Positions 48,320-59,582 of a DNA stretch of 64,000 bases are shown here, one piece after another; position 1 is the stretch's first letter, and each line of letters opens with the position of its first letter. Source of the stretch: Miscanthus floridulus. Lineage: Eukaryota > Streptophyta > Magnoliopsida > Poales > Poaceae. Under the pieces are notes generated by a model, which worked only from the letters and a program-made list of their open reading frames with translations, made no database searches and had not been told where the DNA came from. The stretch is from assembly GCF_019320115.1 (NCBI RefSeq), contig NC_089589.1:23131273-23195272 (forward strand). Reading direction: 5' to 3'. Both the position numbers and the translations under genes were made by a program.

Positions 48320-48807
48320 CATGAGGTATGTAGTTAGTGATACTAATTTGGTGACATAAGTTTTGGTGCTCTTTTCAATAAATCTAGTTAAATTTAAATA
48401 GTTCGACTTAATACAACTCTAGAAGTTGAACTAATTTGGGATGAAGGGAGCACTGGAGTGGTTGCACCTCACATTCGGTAACCATGCATATGGAACAATT
48501 CATATCTTCTAGCATCTTAAAATGTGTATTATTGTTTCCTACCAAAAGTCTGGGACGGTAGTGTTAAAGTATTGATTCTCTGCATTGCATGTTTTTTTGC
48601 CGGTGATGCAGATGCTAATTATTCATAAATTTAATGCGACTTATGCAGTACAACACTTCTAATAATTGAAGTAAAATGGGAGGCCCTAATACAAATATAG
48701 CATTATTCCTTTTTTTTGACAGAGGCATACGAATCCAATAATAACGCACTCGTTGCCGTAATGAACATATCGTAATCTGATACAATGGCTACTTTGCAGT
48801 TTCATAT

Positions 48808-49146
48808 GTTTGCCGGGTGCCTCCCCGGCACGGCACCCGGCAAAGAAAATTTGAAAAAAAATTAAAAAAATCTTTGCCGGGTGCCTCTGACATGGCACCC
48901 GGCAAAGCAAGGGATGACGGAGCCGGCGCCGTAACGACCACTTTTCTTTGCCGGGTGCCGGGTTTGCACTCGGCAAAGTCTTTGCCGGGTGCCCGATAAA
49001 AAGCACCCGGCAAAGAAATCTTTGCCGACTAACTTTTTGCCGGAGGCTCTTTGCCGAGTGCTGCACCCGGCAAAGGCTTTGCCGAGTGCAAAGTAGCCTT
49101 TGCCGGGTGCATTCGGCACCCGGCAAAGCGCCTGAATCCAGTAGTG
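48808..49146. mobile_element. Miniature CACTA element (TTTGCCGGGTGCC family), left end missing
   Basis: It is present only in unit 2; unit 1 reads through at about 11055. The right end GAATCCAGTAGTG is followed by TAATCAC as in unit 1. The expected left end CACTACTGGATTC is absent: the element starts directly with TTTGCCGGGTGCC after TTCATAT. About 8-10 bp of the target (CTCTCAAC) are lost with it. It has no coding capacity. Confidence 0.8.
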
Positions 49147-49269
49147 TAATCACAAATCAGATGTTATCTCTGGGGTGGTTTGATTGATCCTACTCGTCAC
49201 GAACAAGCAGAGAACCTGTTGTCGACAAATGGGAGGCAGAAAATACAAACGGCCATGCTAGAAACGAAC

Positions 49270-49540
49270 CTAGGGTTGGCGTGACCAGAACAGTTGCCGC
49301 CGTGGTTTATTCCGAGATCTGATTTTACAGCTCAACTGAGGCCGTGGAGGCAGCGGAGAAGGCCAATGGTGAGGTTTCCGGTAGGCGGTAGCCCAGTGTG
49401 TAAGGGGCGAGATCAAATCAAATTAAGTGAAAACAGCAAGGCTTTTGGTTCCAATGTGGAGTGGTTGGCCATGGATGAGTAAGGGAAGAAGATGATGGCT
49501 GGGATGGGGCGGTGACTGTGAGAGGAGGCAGTAATATATA
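49270..49540 (-). promoter_or_regulatory. Predicted promoter and 5' UTR exon of NLR copy 2
   Basis: A TATA-like CTATATATATTA near 49529-49540, a C/T-rich leader, and a donor at 49270, as in unit 1. Confidence 0.5.
49413..49472 (-). CDS. Upstream ORF in the NLR copy 2 leader
   Basis: Same 19-residue peptide as in unit 1 (11342-11401), unchanged. Confidence 0.45.
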   Translation of the reverse strand: MANHSTLEPKALLFSLNLI

Positions 49541-50099
49541 TAGTAGGCTGCCAAGCAAGCTCGTACCAAGGACGAGAAATTGCGTGGAAATATCCGCGCG
49601 TATGACATTGTGAGAATATTGTAAAGTAACCCCCTAAATTTATATTTGTATATAGATTATCCACCTCCATCGTTACTAAAATTAACATAAAAACCCCTGA
49701 ATCTGTATGTAAATCACCTACTTATTATTTACTATAAAAAATATGACAGTCTAATGATCCACATATTCTTCTTCTTAATTACTGACTTAAGTAATAAATG
49801 TATTATATTTGTCATATTAAAAAAAACATGTGTATAATAAGAATGCTTGAAGCAATGAGCATACATGATGTATTTTTCCGTCAGACATACCTAGCTCAAG
49901 CAAAATTCTTTTCAATCCGTTACCGGCTTTCATCGATAGATTAGAATATTACAGTAAAAGTTCTGGCACAAGCTACGCCAACACCCATTTATGCTCGGAG
50001 CTCAGCTAAGTGAGGTCCAAGCCACCCCTGGTTTGCCTGAGGACTAATTTATATACGTTGTAGGAACAACTAGGCCATTTGCCATTTCTGGCTGATCCA

Positions 50100-50456
50100 C
50101 TACATGAGACTGGACGTCGCTCTGCCCGGCAGTATAAGTTGCAGCCCTTTGTTTCCTGCATGTGCCCACGTATTGGCTACATCATAAATGGATTCCATAA
50201 TCTTCTGCACTTGCCTGCATTCTTTCATGAAAACTCTGTTGTTTCTTTCACGCCACACTTCCCAGATGGTCAACACGATCAGTGATCTCAGCCCCTCCTT
50301 CATTGGTGACGGTAGTCTATTCATCATCTGAAGAAACCACTCCTTGATATTATCTGCGTCTTCCCAATTTGCCGGCTGCAGGCACGGTGCACTCACCCAG
50401 AGCCCCACCCTTTCCCATATCGTTTTGACCACTGGACACTCAAGCAAAAATTTCAA
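50100..50456 (-). mobile_element. LINE 3'-end fragment, unit 2 copy
   Basis: A counterpart of 12032-12388 with several residue changes. The zf-RVT tail pattern FLLECPVVKTIWER is kept. Confidence 0.6.
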
Positions 50457-50917
50457 CTAAAGATATCTCAAACATACATGCATTTTTAAAACATGTCTTG
50501 AAAGCCCATGCAGGATGGGTTGGTGGAAGATATAAATCAACACATAGATGATTCTTGAAAGCCCATGCAGGATCAGAGTAACAAGAGGATACTCTGTTAG
50601 AGCTACTGCAGTACGTAAAAGCCCTCCCAAGTTAGGGCTCATATTTTTATTTGTGGGCTACTATACTTTTGCTGGCTAAATTTTTGGGACTCAAGTCCTT
50701 CAAGAGCCCTTAAATAAGGGCTCCTGCTACTGCCACATAGATGATTCTTCAGACAAAATCGACTTTTAGGAACAATTTTTGAAACAGCAGCTATGCTATG
50801 ATTGTAGAAACAAGAATTTTTCATAGGTTGTTTGAAAACAACCCTGTTTTTTTTAAAAAAATTAAAAAATATTTTAATGTGCCCAAGGGCTACAGTCACC
50901 TATTGCGCATGCATCTC

Positions 50918-51483
50918 AGAAATGAGATCTAGTCCCGGTTGGGAACTAGCTCTACTCCCGGTTTCCCAACCGGGACTAGCAATCCGGGGCTAAAGGTGTT
51001 GTTCTTTAGTCCCGGTTTACCACAACCGGGACTAAAGATCCTCCCAGCTTTAAAAAAAATAATGCCTCCCACCGCTGCGCCCCGTGAGATTCGAACCCAA
51101 GACCTCATGCACTGCCTCGCGCGTAGCTTACCACCCCACCTACACAACACATCTAACAATGGATGGGATGCTTTCCTTTTGAACTAACCCATCCGGGGAT
51201 CTTTAGTTCCGGTTGATGTTACCAACCGGGACTAAAGGGTCCTTTAGTCCGGGTTGGTTTTACCAACCGGGACTAAAGGGTCTACCTTTAGTCTGGGTTG
51301 GTATTACCAACCGGGACTAAAGGTTGGAGGACTTTTAGTCCCGGTTTAGCCGTTGGGTAGGGACCTTTAGTCTCGGTTGGAGACACCAACCGGGACTAAA
51401 GGCCTCTCTAGTTCCGGGGGCAAAAAAATGCTGAGACTAATGCCAAACTGGGACATTGTTCTAAAGTCTGTTCTCTAGTAGTG
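50918..51483. mobile_element. Miniature CACTA-type element (TTTAGTCCCGGTTGG family), left end missing
   Basis: Present only in unit 2; unit 1 is uninterrupted at about 12852. The right end is TTCTCTAGTAGTG. The interior is a series of CTTTAGTCCCGGTTGG hairpins. A tRNA-like stretch lies on the minus strand (B-box-like GGGTTCGAATCTC at 51085-51100, A-box-like GGTGGTAAGC at 51123-51137). A matching CACTACTAGAGAA left end is not found. Confidence 0.7.
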
Positions 51484-52250
51484 GATCTCCTGCACACCGC
51501 ACCATGAAGTCACTTGTAACAAAGATGCTACTACTTTGTATTAACATTTATGAATCTTGTATTGATAATTTTAGCTACTAAAGAGTATCAAATGCAAAAT
51601 CGTTCAACTATAATGTTTTAGAACAAATGGCGCACTCCAATTTTGGTATACGCCATGTCTCCACCGAAGGTAGTTTGAGAACTTCAAAAACTTTAAATTA
51701 AAATTTTTGATATTTTCCATTTTTCATCTGATATCATTTAAGATAATTAAGAATTTATCAACTACAATGTTTGAGATCTTGTCCAACTCTAGTATTATAA
51801 TATAGATTTTGTTTTTCATCTGATACCATTTAAGATAATTATGAATTTATTTGGTTGGCAGCTGTTTTCAAGGGTAGTTGACTTAGTCCGCCGTCCCTGA
51901 AAATTGATTTCTAAAAATGGTAGTAAATAAATGCATAGATTTTTAGAGATGGTTTTTATTAAGCTCACTTCCTAAGGAAATCGATTTCAAGAGCCGGTTC
52001 GTAAGCTACAGGGCATTAAACATTTATAGAGGCAGGACTCTTAAAAATAGGAGGCGGTTATTGTAAAAATGATTTTTGTGGTAGTATACGAGTTTTACAC
52101 ATGGGACCGATCCTTGAGCTTATTAGAGCAAGGCCAATAATATACCTTGGCCCTCTGTTTGTTGTATATACATTTATTTACTGTTCACTTATATAGTAGT
52201 TGGCTAATCTATGATTCACTTTTTTTTCTCTTGAAGTTTCTTCGTTTCTA
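51484..52250. other. Unit 2 copy of 12852-13604, non-coding
   Basis: AT-rich. From about 51800 it also matches the starts of segments A1 and A2. It ends at the CACTA insertion at 52251. Confidence 0.6.
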
Positions 52251-52520
52251 CACTACCTCAGATTTAGACATCACTGTCGGCCTCATCGCTGTCAGATTTG
52301 TGACAACCGACAGTGATGTACCTTCACTGTCGGTTATGAGCTTGAAAATGAGAAAATGATTGGGGCTGGGCTAAAACTGGCAGTGAAGGACCACATCACT
52401 GTCGGTTTGTGGCTTGAACCGGCAATGTTTTGGCGGCGACTCATCACTGCCGGTTTAAGCCAAGAGCCGATAGTGATTTGGATATATCACTGTCGGTTCT
52501 AGCTAAGAACCGACGGTGAT
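52251..52520 (+). repeat. CACTA left terminus and subterminal repeats
   Basis: About ten copies of a CACTGTCGGTT-like 11-mer in both orientations, mostly as hairpin pairs with 6-12 nt loops. The last, AACCGACGGTGAT, ends at 52520, 10 bp before a TATA-like CATAAAAAGG. Confidence 0.85.
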
Positions 52521-53159
52521 AAGCCTACAGCATAAAAAGGTTACAGCGCCCTCTTCTTCCTCCTCTCTTCTATCCCGAGAACAGAGGCGCGCGTTTGGGC
52601 CCTTCCCTCCATTGGTGTGTCTGCTCTTCACCATGAAGCTAGCGCTTGGATTTTGAAGAATGGCTTGATCTTTTTGCTATAAGGTCAGTAACAAACATCC
52701 ACTCCTTTGATTTTGTTGCTTAATTAGCTTCGTTTTGATGGCTACATTGCTTGATTCTCATTCTAGTTCTTTCCCCATTCTAGAGAGCATTTTTCCAATT
52801 GGACATTTGTCCAAGGCTCAAATTGTGGTGAATCCATTATTCAAAAGGTTGGTGTCTATGAACACATTTAATTTCCTAGCTAATTATTTCATGGTGGTCA
52901 AGATCATCATTGTTTGTATGTGATGCTATAATTAGTTCTTAGAAGTAGAGTAGAATAGATGTTCTTCATTATTGTGCAATAATTATTTTTTACTATGATT
53001 TTCAATTTACAGGGCCGGGGCTACCAATTTCAATTTTCCAATAATTAATGTACAATAATGTTTTTCCAAAAATGGTACTTTCGAGCTACAATTGTTGTTC
53101 ATGAAGCTGGATTTCTTATTAATTCTTTGTAATTACTGTCTTAGTATTTTTTTGTGCAG
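52521..53159 (+). promoter_or_regulatory. Predicted promoter, leader and first intron of TNP2
   Basis: CATAAAAAGG at 52531-52540 is followed by a C/T-rich leader. The first coding block begins after the acceptor TTTTTTTGTGCAG at 53159. Details of upstream exons are uncertain. Confidence 0.45.
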
Positions 53160-56100
53160 AGATAGATCGAGAGTGGATGCATGTGTCTCGAACGGACAAG
53201 CGGTACATGCATGGCGTCAGCTAGTTTATCACCGATGCCAAAGCCCATCCTAGGAATGGGAACCTTGTCTTCTGCCCATACAAAGATTACAAGAATCAAA
53301 GGAACTTTTGTCAAATTGAGTCTATACGATCACACTTGATTACCAGGGGGTTCATACCAAACTATACGATATGGACTATGCATAGCGAGGTTGGTGTGAA
53401 TGTTCTACAGGAAAACGATGATGATGTGGACATGCCTGACGTAGCCATCCATGATGCTGACGAGGAACCCGGTGTCAACACGGAACCTATGGCCACAGTT
53501 AATAATGTGTTTAGGAACACGCTAGCTAACGACACCGAGGATAACGATGGCATTTCTCAGCTGCTACGTAATGTAGAGACCGGATGTCTTAGTGAAAGAC
53601 AACTGAGAAAGCTAGAGAAAATAAGACAAGATGGCAAAATACCATTGTATAGGAATTGTCCAATGAGCAAACTGGAAGCCGACATCATGCTGTTAGAGTT
53701 CAAATCGACAAACGGATTGAGCGATAAAGGCTTCGATCAGTTGTTATGTATAAAAAGGAAAATGCTCCTAGAAAAAAAATGAGTTGCCAGAAAAGACATA
53801 CTTGGCCAAGCAAATGATCTGTCCCATCGGCCTCGAGGTTGAAAAAATCCACGCATGTTCCAATGATTGCATATTGTACAATGGAGAAAAATACAAAGAC
53901 TTGGACAAGTGCCCCAAGTGTGAAGCTCCACGGAACAAGGAATGGTCGTCAGATGAGGGTACCAAGACCAGAGGAGGTCCCATAAAGGTCGTTTGGTATT
54001 TCCCTATAGCTCCCCGGGTGCATAGGTTGTTTGCATGTGCAAAGTTAGACAAGCTGTTGCGTTGGCATGGCGAAGAGCGTAAGAAAGATACATGATGAGG
54101 CACCCCGCTGATGGGCATGACTGGAGGACTGTCAATACTATGTTCTATAAGGACATCGGTGGAGAAGTATGACACCTTTGGATAGCTTTGAGCACAAATG
54201 GTATGAATCCTTTCGACCAGGATAGAAGCAATCATAGCACCTGGCCAGTGACGCTCTGTATATACAACCTTCCACCTTGGGTTTGTATGAAGTGGTCGTA
54301 CATCCAGATGCCACTACTCATCCAAGGGCCAAGACAACCTGGGAATGACATCGATGTGTTTCTGGAACCAGTGATCGATGAACTAGTGGAGATGTTTGAA
54401 AAGGGTGTGCCAGATGTTTGGGACGAGTACAAAAAGGAACATGTCACGATCAAGGGAGTACTTATCGCTACAATCACCGACCTGCCAGGTCGAGGTTCGT
54501 TGTCCGGAGAGAAGACAAAATGCTATACTGGATGTGTCGAGTGCTTGGACGACACCGATGTGGTAAATCTGCCAAATAACTCAAAGATAGTTTATATGGG
54601 ACACCATAGGTTCCTACCTAAGGATCACCCTTACCGCAGAATAGAAAAATTTTTAATGGTACTATTGAAAATGCTTAGCTCCAAAATATCGAGACGGGCC
54701 TGCGATACTTCCAGAACTCAACAAACTGGAGGTTGTCCTTGGAAAGGGGGACAATGCAGTAGCAGCGCCTGATGAGAGCGTTTGGAAGAAAAAATCGGTT
54801 TTCTGGAAACTACCTTACTGGCCATTTCTAAGTGTACGTCACTGTCTTGATCCCATGCACATCACTAGAAACATGTGCGCTAACACTCTTAACACCTTGA
54901 TGGACACCGGGGGGGACATCGAAGGATTCACTAGCCACACGCCTGGACATGCAATACTTGGGAATCAGGAAGGAGCTGCATACCATGGAGCTAGAGAATG
55001 GCCAGTTCGAACTTCCGGCTGCGTCATGGACATTGAAGAAGGAAGAAAAGCGTGCGCTTATTTTTTTCTTCAATGAACTCAAAGTCCTGACGGGCTACTG
55101 TGCGAACCCGAAGAGGCTAGTGAACATGGGAGAACTCAAGTTCAACTATGGCCCTATGGAGGCCCATGACTGTTATGTCGTTATGACTCAGCTGCTCCCT
55201 GTTGCCCTGCATGGTATCCTCCACCCAAAGGTCCGCGCCCCAATCATAAAGCTTTGCTCATTCTTCTACACGATCTCAAAAAAGGTCATTGATGTGTCCA
55301 CGCTAGAGCAGCTACAATGGGACATAGCCAAAACTCTCGTTAGGCTTGAAATGCATTTTCCCGCCGACTTACTTTGATATCTCATTGCATCGGCTCATTC
55401 ATCTTGTTGACCAAATTAGAGCCCTTGGCCCAATGTACCTGCATCAGATGTTCTCTTTCGAAAGATTGAAGAAATTTTTAGGAGGTATGTTAGGAATAGA
55501 ATTAGGCTAGAAGGGGATATGGTTGAAGGATGGTCAACAGAGGAGGCCATTGAGTTCTGCACATATTATCTAGACATCAAAAGGGTCAGAGTTCCAAAAT
55601 CTCATAACGAGGGAAGACTACGTGGCAAAGGAACGATTAGGGAGAAATCTGTTACAGTAGATGACCCTATTTCTTTTAGACAGGCACAGTTCGTTGTTCT
55701 CTAGCAAGCTGAGAGTGTGATGCTATACATTGATGAGCACAGGCAATCGCTGCAAACTCTATATCCGAGCAGGTCACAGGCTTGGCTGGATAAAAAACAC
55801 AAGAAGGAATTTGTCAACTGGTTGCGACGCTGCTTGCTTGGAATAAAGTTGGGTAATCAACTGGATGCCTTAGCCTAGGGATCTTTGAGTACATATCTTA
55901 AGTACCAAGGGTATGAGATCAATGGATTCACATTTTACACAAAAAAGCAAGATGGAAAGAGCACATACCAAAATTGTGGTGTTCGTTTTGATGCTCACGA
56001 CGAAAACAACAACGTGCAGGCGACATACTATGGTTTCATAGAGAAGATATGGGAGCTAGCCAACGGTCCATTGAAGGAAGCTCTTTTTTGCTGCCAGTGG

Positions 56101-56445
56101 GTCTGGCTCGAGAAAATCAACACTAACAGCGAAGGGTTTCCTATCGTTTATCTCACTAAGACCGCATACAGAGACAACCTCTTTGTCCTTGCAAGAGATG
56201 TTATGCAAGTCTTCTATGCAAGGGACAACAAGACAAAAGGAAGGCTAAAAGTAGTCCTAGAAGGGAAAAGGAAGATTGTCGGTGTCGAAGGAGTCACGGA
56301 CCAAGAAGACTACATGGGCTATCTAGAAATGCCTCCATTCGGGGCGAACGTACCCCTACCTATCCTTCAAGAGGGTGACGAACCTGCTTACGTACGGCTT
56401 GATCACAATGAGGCCCTCATTGTTGATGCACCTAAAGATAGTTAG
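53160..56445 (+). pseudogene. TNP2 transposase of the CACTA element, decayed
   Basis: Domains occur in the expected order. A Transpos_assoc-like part lies at ~53162-53400 (DREWMH, CPYKDYKNQRNF, ITRGFIPNYTIW). The transposase_21 part is at ~53640-54650 (KIHACSNDCILY, KCPKCEAPR, HSTWPVTLCIYNLPPWVC, LIQGPRQPGNDID, VYMGHHRFLP). DUF4218 is at ~54950-55420 (DCYVVMTQLLPVALHGIL) and DUF4216 at ~55885-56400. Damage: the initiator position reads ATA (53162), TAG at 53222, a frameshift in A8 at 53772-53779, stops and frameshifts near 54092, 54168, 54650-54770, 54900, 55377, 55702 and 55876. It would have cut the element's ends; it cannot now make a full protein. Confidence 0.85.
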
Positions 56446-57979
56446 ATTATTATTAACTATGTAATCATTATTCGAACGTTGTTCACCAACTATGTAATCT
56501 AATTTATATTTTGGACGCTTCTCTAAAATTAAACAATTGACTATGTAATCAAATATTGAGATGATGTTCAGAAATATTATTATTTGATAATTATAGACCA
56601 TTAATTAATTATCATGGAATTAAATAATCAAGACACAAATATTTATATTATTTTACAATAAATTATATGTATTTACATGCACTAAACGGATTAAAGAAAA
56701 AACATAACCTAAACTAACGTAATCCTTAATGCTAGCTCAGCGGTTAAGGCCCTATAATCTGGACCTCGAATTAATTAACTCCCCTTCAGAGGATAAAACA
56801 AAAAATAAAACATACCTTGTCGTACTCCCTATCATAGCGAAGCAATAAAAGCCAGGCTACTGTGAAGCCCGCGCCCTTGTTTCGAATGGTGTGGCAAACT
56901 TTTTTTATATTTTTACATAATTAAATGAACCTCAACTTAAACTATAAAAATGATAACAAGACGTTTCCTAACGTAAATCCTCCTTTACGCAGCGGTTAAG
57001 CCACTAATCCCTCTTTCTCGCTCCCTCGGCTTCAAACCCAGGCGGGACAAGTTTTTTTATTTTTTATCCTAGAGCCTACGGCAGTGGCTCTGATTTAAAA
57101 AAATAAAAGTTGAGCACCTGTGGCAGCAGTAGCTGTTTGTCAGGGCTATCACTATTGGTTTTTCTTAAAAACTGGCAGTGATATATGGAATCACTGCCGG
57201 TTCTAAAAACCGGCACTAATGACCCCTATCACTGCAGTTTTTATTAAAACCGACAGTGATATGAATATTCCCTCATGGGCCAGCAGTGCTTCCGCTGATC
57301 ACCACAGCAGGAGCACTGCTCCCACCTACCGCAATAGCTAGCCTCTAAAATGGCGCCATGCTAGGGAGTCTCTCCATGCATGTTGGTTTTAGCTAGGGCT
57401 TATCAGTCATGATACAGTGTTTTTCTCTCACAACAAACCACATATATCATTATGCACACAAGAGGTAATAGAAGAATGCTACTGAAGATAGAGCAAAGCC
57501 GAAGATTGCAGATGCCACGAGGTTCACAGAGCCATCCGCTGCGGTGCGCATCTAGACTGCACCAAGAAAAATGCTACCTTGTCATCTCCAACCATATAGC
57601 TCGTAGACCACCTCGGTGTTGCTGTTTGACCCTAGTTGGTGCTAGAAGAATGCTACTGAGGTGGTTAAATTATAATGTGTTGATACACATTGATTGTAAC
57701 ATTGACCTGTACGCAAATTGGTATTTGTTATCGTATATGGAATTTTAGTGTAAGGTCTTTGTTATCGTATATATAATTTATTTCTAATATTTTTGTTATT
57801 TTTTTATGTATTTCTATACTATCTAAATAAATATATCATTGTTGTTAAAACTTTCCCACTGTATTATCTAAATAAATATATCATTGTTGTTAAAACTTTC
57901 CCACTATACTATCTACATAAATATATCATTGTTGTTAAAACTTTCCCACTGTACTATCTAAATAAATATATCCTTTACA
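56446..57979 (+). other. Non-coding interior of the CACTA element with tRNA-like motifs and subterminal repeats
   Basis: It contains two A-box-like TCAGCGGTTAAG/GCAGCGGTTAAG motifs (56732-56748 and 56986-57000). The second is followed by a B-box-like GGCTTCAAACCCAGG at 57028-57042. A hairpin cluster of the terminal repeat lies at 57140-57270. No gene was seen. Confidence 0.5.
57821..57978 (+). repeat. 45-bp tandem repeat, ~3.5 units
   Basis: Starts at 57821, 57866, 57911 and 57956 with ATCTAAATAAATATATC. The core is TTGTTGTTAAAACTTTCCC and the units differ at only a few positions. Because 45 is a multiple of three, a repeated peptide frame results, but I do not regard it as a gene. Confidence 0.9.
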
Positions 57980-57984
57980 CATAT

Positions 57985-58135
57985 GCACATTCACTGTCGG
58001 ATCTATTTACAAACCGGTAGTGATATTCACTTGCACTGTCGGTTCTATTTAAAAACCGACAGTGATATTATCTTTCACTATCGGGTTCTATTTAAAAACC
58101 GATAGTGATGTCCATGCCCCCTATATAAAACAAAC
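57985..58135 (+). promoter_or_regulatory. Second internal repeat cluster with TATA box
   Basis: There are three hairpin pairs, for example CACTGTCGGTT at 58034-58044 with AACCGACAGTG at 58054-58064. The last pair ends at 58109. TATATAAAA lies at 58122-58130. A CA/CT-rich leader follows to about 58240. Confidence 0.6.
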
Positions 58136-58239
58136 CACCGGCCACATACATCAATCCCACCCACCCACGAACTCCCACAGTCTCATTTCCCACGTTTCAC
58201 TCTCACTTCTCAAGAAATCCACTCTCTCTCTACGTGATT

Positions 58240-59480
58240 TGGTCATGCCTCCTACGTTTTTCAATTGTATTGATATGTTGTCTTCTCCAATATTATCTAT
58301 ATTTATATTCATGTTTCTTTGCATTCTACATTTATATATATTCTTATTCCTTGCATTCGATCTATATTTAGTTATGTTGCCACATTTTACTTGGAAGAAT
58401 TTTTTGTGCATATATTTTATGTTCATATTTTTTTACATTTTATCGATCAGGTGGTATGAACAACGGACCTCCCCCACCACAAGAACCAGATTTCCACCCT
58501 GGCGATAAGCCATTCGCTCCTAATGTGGCCATTCCACAATTCCCTGTTCTAGCTATTGTATGAAATATTTTCCAACATTTTTGTTTTTTTATGCTAACAA
58601 ATAAGGGTAATTAATTTAATATCATTGTTGCATACATATATGTCGCAGACTATATCCCCAATAGATTGGCTGCGAACAGCACTTAGCTAGTTTTTTTATC
58701 TCAGACATCGTCGAGAACACGACATCTAATACAAGTGGTCGGCTATGGACGTGTGAACTCAGGTTTTCCATCCCTTTGAGGGATGCAAATCATCGGAACC
58801 ATATCCACGAGACGGGAAGACAGAGCCCGGACGGAATAAGCGCCCAATTTAGTGTCGTGCTTTTATGTTTAGAGGCACTTCGACGTGTTTGCAATGATGT
58901 GCCTGATTTCTTGCACTTCAAGGCACTTGCTTTGAATGCTGGTGATATCCCCGTCCCGCAAGCAAGCGAATGGTTTGCGAGCTACAACCGTGCGGATGTG
59001 GTAAAATGGTCACTTATACATGAGTCGTGGTTATTTGTTGTTTATTATTGTAATCACATTCTCTAATTTTTTTCTTTTTCTTCGCATGCAGATTGCGCTC
59101 CAGGACCTTACCTATGCTGCATGTGGCCTATGGGCCGTTCTAGACCAAGCTACTGGAGCAACTCGGGTATGATTGGGACTTCTGCAATGGAAACCTCAGC
59201 CAACTCACTATAGAAGGACTCTAGGACTACATAAGGATTACTAATAGGGGCAGTCGTCGTTCAGTAGGTTACATCTATAGCCGACCATTCTTTCGATATT
59301 ATGAGGCATGAGAGAGTGCACTCATACAGGGCGTTGACCTTCATCGATACAAGCGGATACATAATTCATGTACATCAATTACCATATATGGCTACAGAGG
59401 CATGTTAGTGTGCGTGGCCCAATCGATCCCAGCAGTGATTCCGATAGTAATTAATGTTTATTTAGCTACGTTTACAAGGT
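58240..59480 (+). pseudogene. Unknown second transcription unit of the CACTA element, decayed
   Basis: After a leader and intron (acceptor TATCGATCAG at 58450), an exon at 58451-58558 encodes MNNGPPPPQEPDFHPGDKPF and more, ending at donor ATT|GTATGA. A next exon starts at about 58650 (TISPIDWLRTALS, then FFYLRHRREHDI, YKWSAMDV, TQVFHPFEG). It is interrupted by TAG, TAA and TGA where Gln, Gln and Arg fit. A further piece at 59160-59440 reads LGYDWDFCNGNLSQLTIEGL. I do not recognise the protein. Its place between TNP2 and TNPA suggests an element-encoded accessory protein. Confidence 0.5.
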
Positions 59481-59582
59481 CGTAGTTTAATTGGGTTCTA
59501 ATTTTAATTTGTACGGCTTGTGTGTTTAATTATTGTCATGCATGTAATTCAGTGTAACATTTGTTGGGCAACTAGAAATATA

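Larger units (their letters stand above)
48096..49269 (-). other. Intron 1 of NLR copy 2, carrying a miniature CACTA insertion
   Basis: The predicted 5' UTR intron is about 1174 bp against 874 bp in copy 1. The difference is mainly the insertion at 48808-49146. The donor context changed from CTCAG|GTTCGT to CCTAG|GTTCGT. Confidence 0.5.

Noticed and set aside
48808..51483. Repeated hairpins considered as a CRISPR-like array
   Set aside because: The context is a plant genome. The repeats are inverted and not evenly spaced direct repeats, and they end in CACTA-type termini.
57793..58020. Repeat-peptide frame (YYLNKYIIVVKTFPL units)
   Set aside because: It results from a 45-bp minisatellite whose length is a multiple of three; it starts in AT-rich non-coding sequence.
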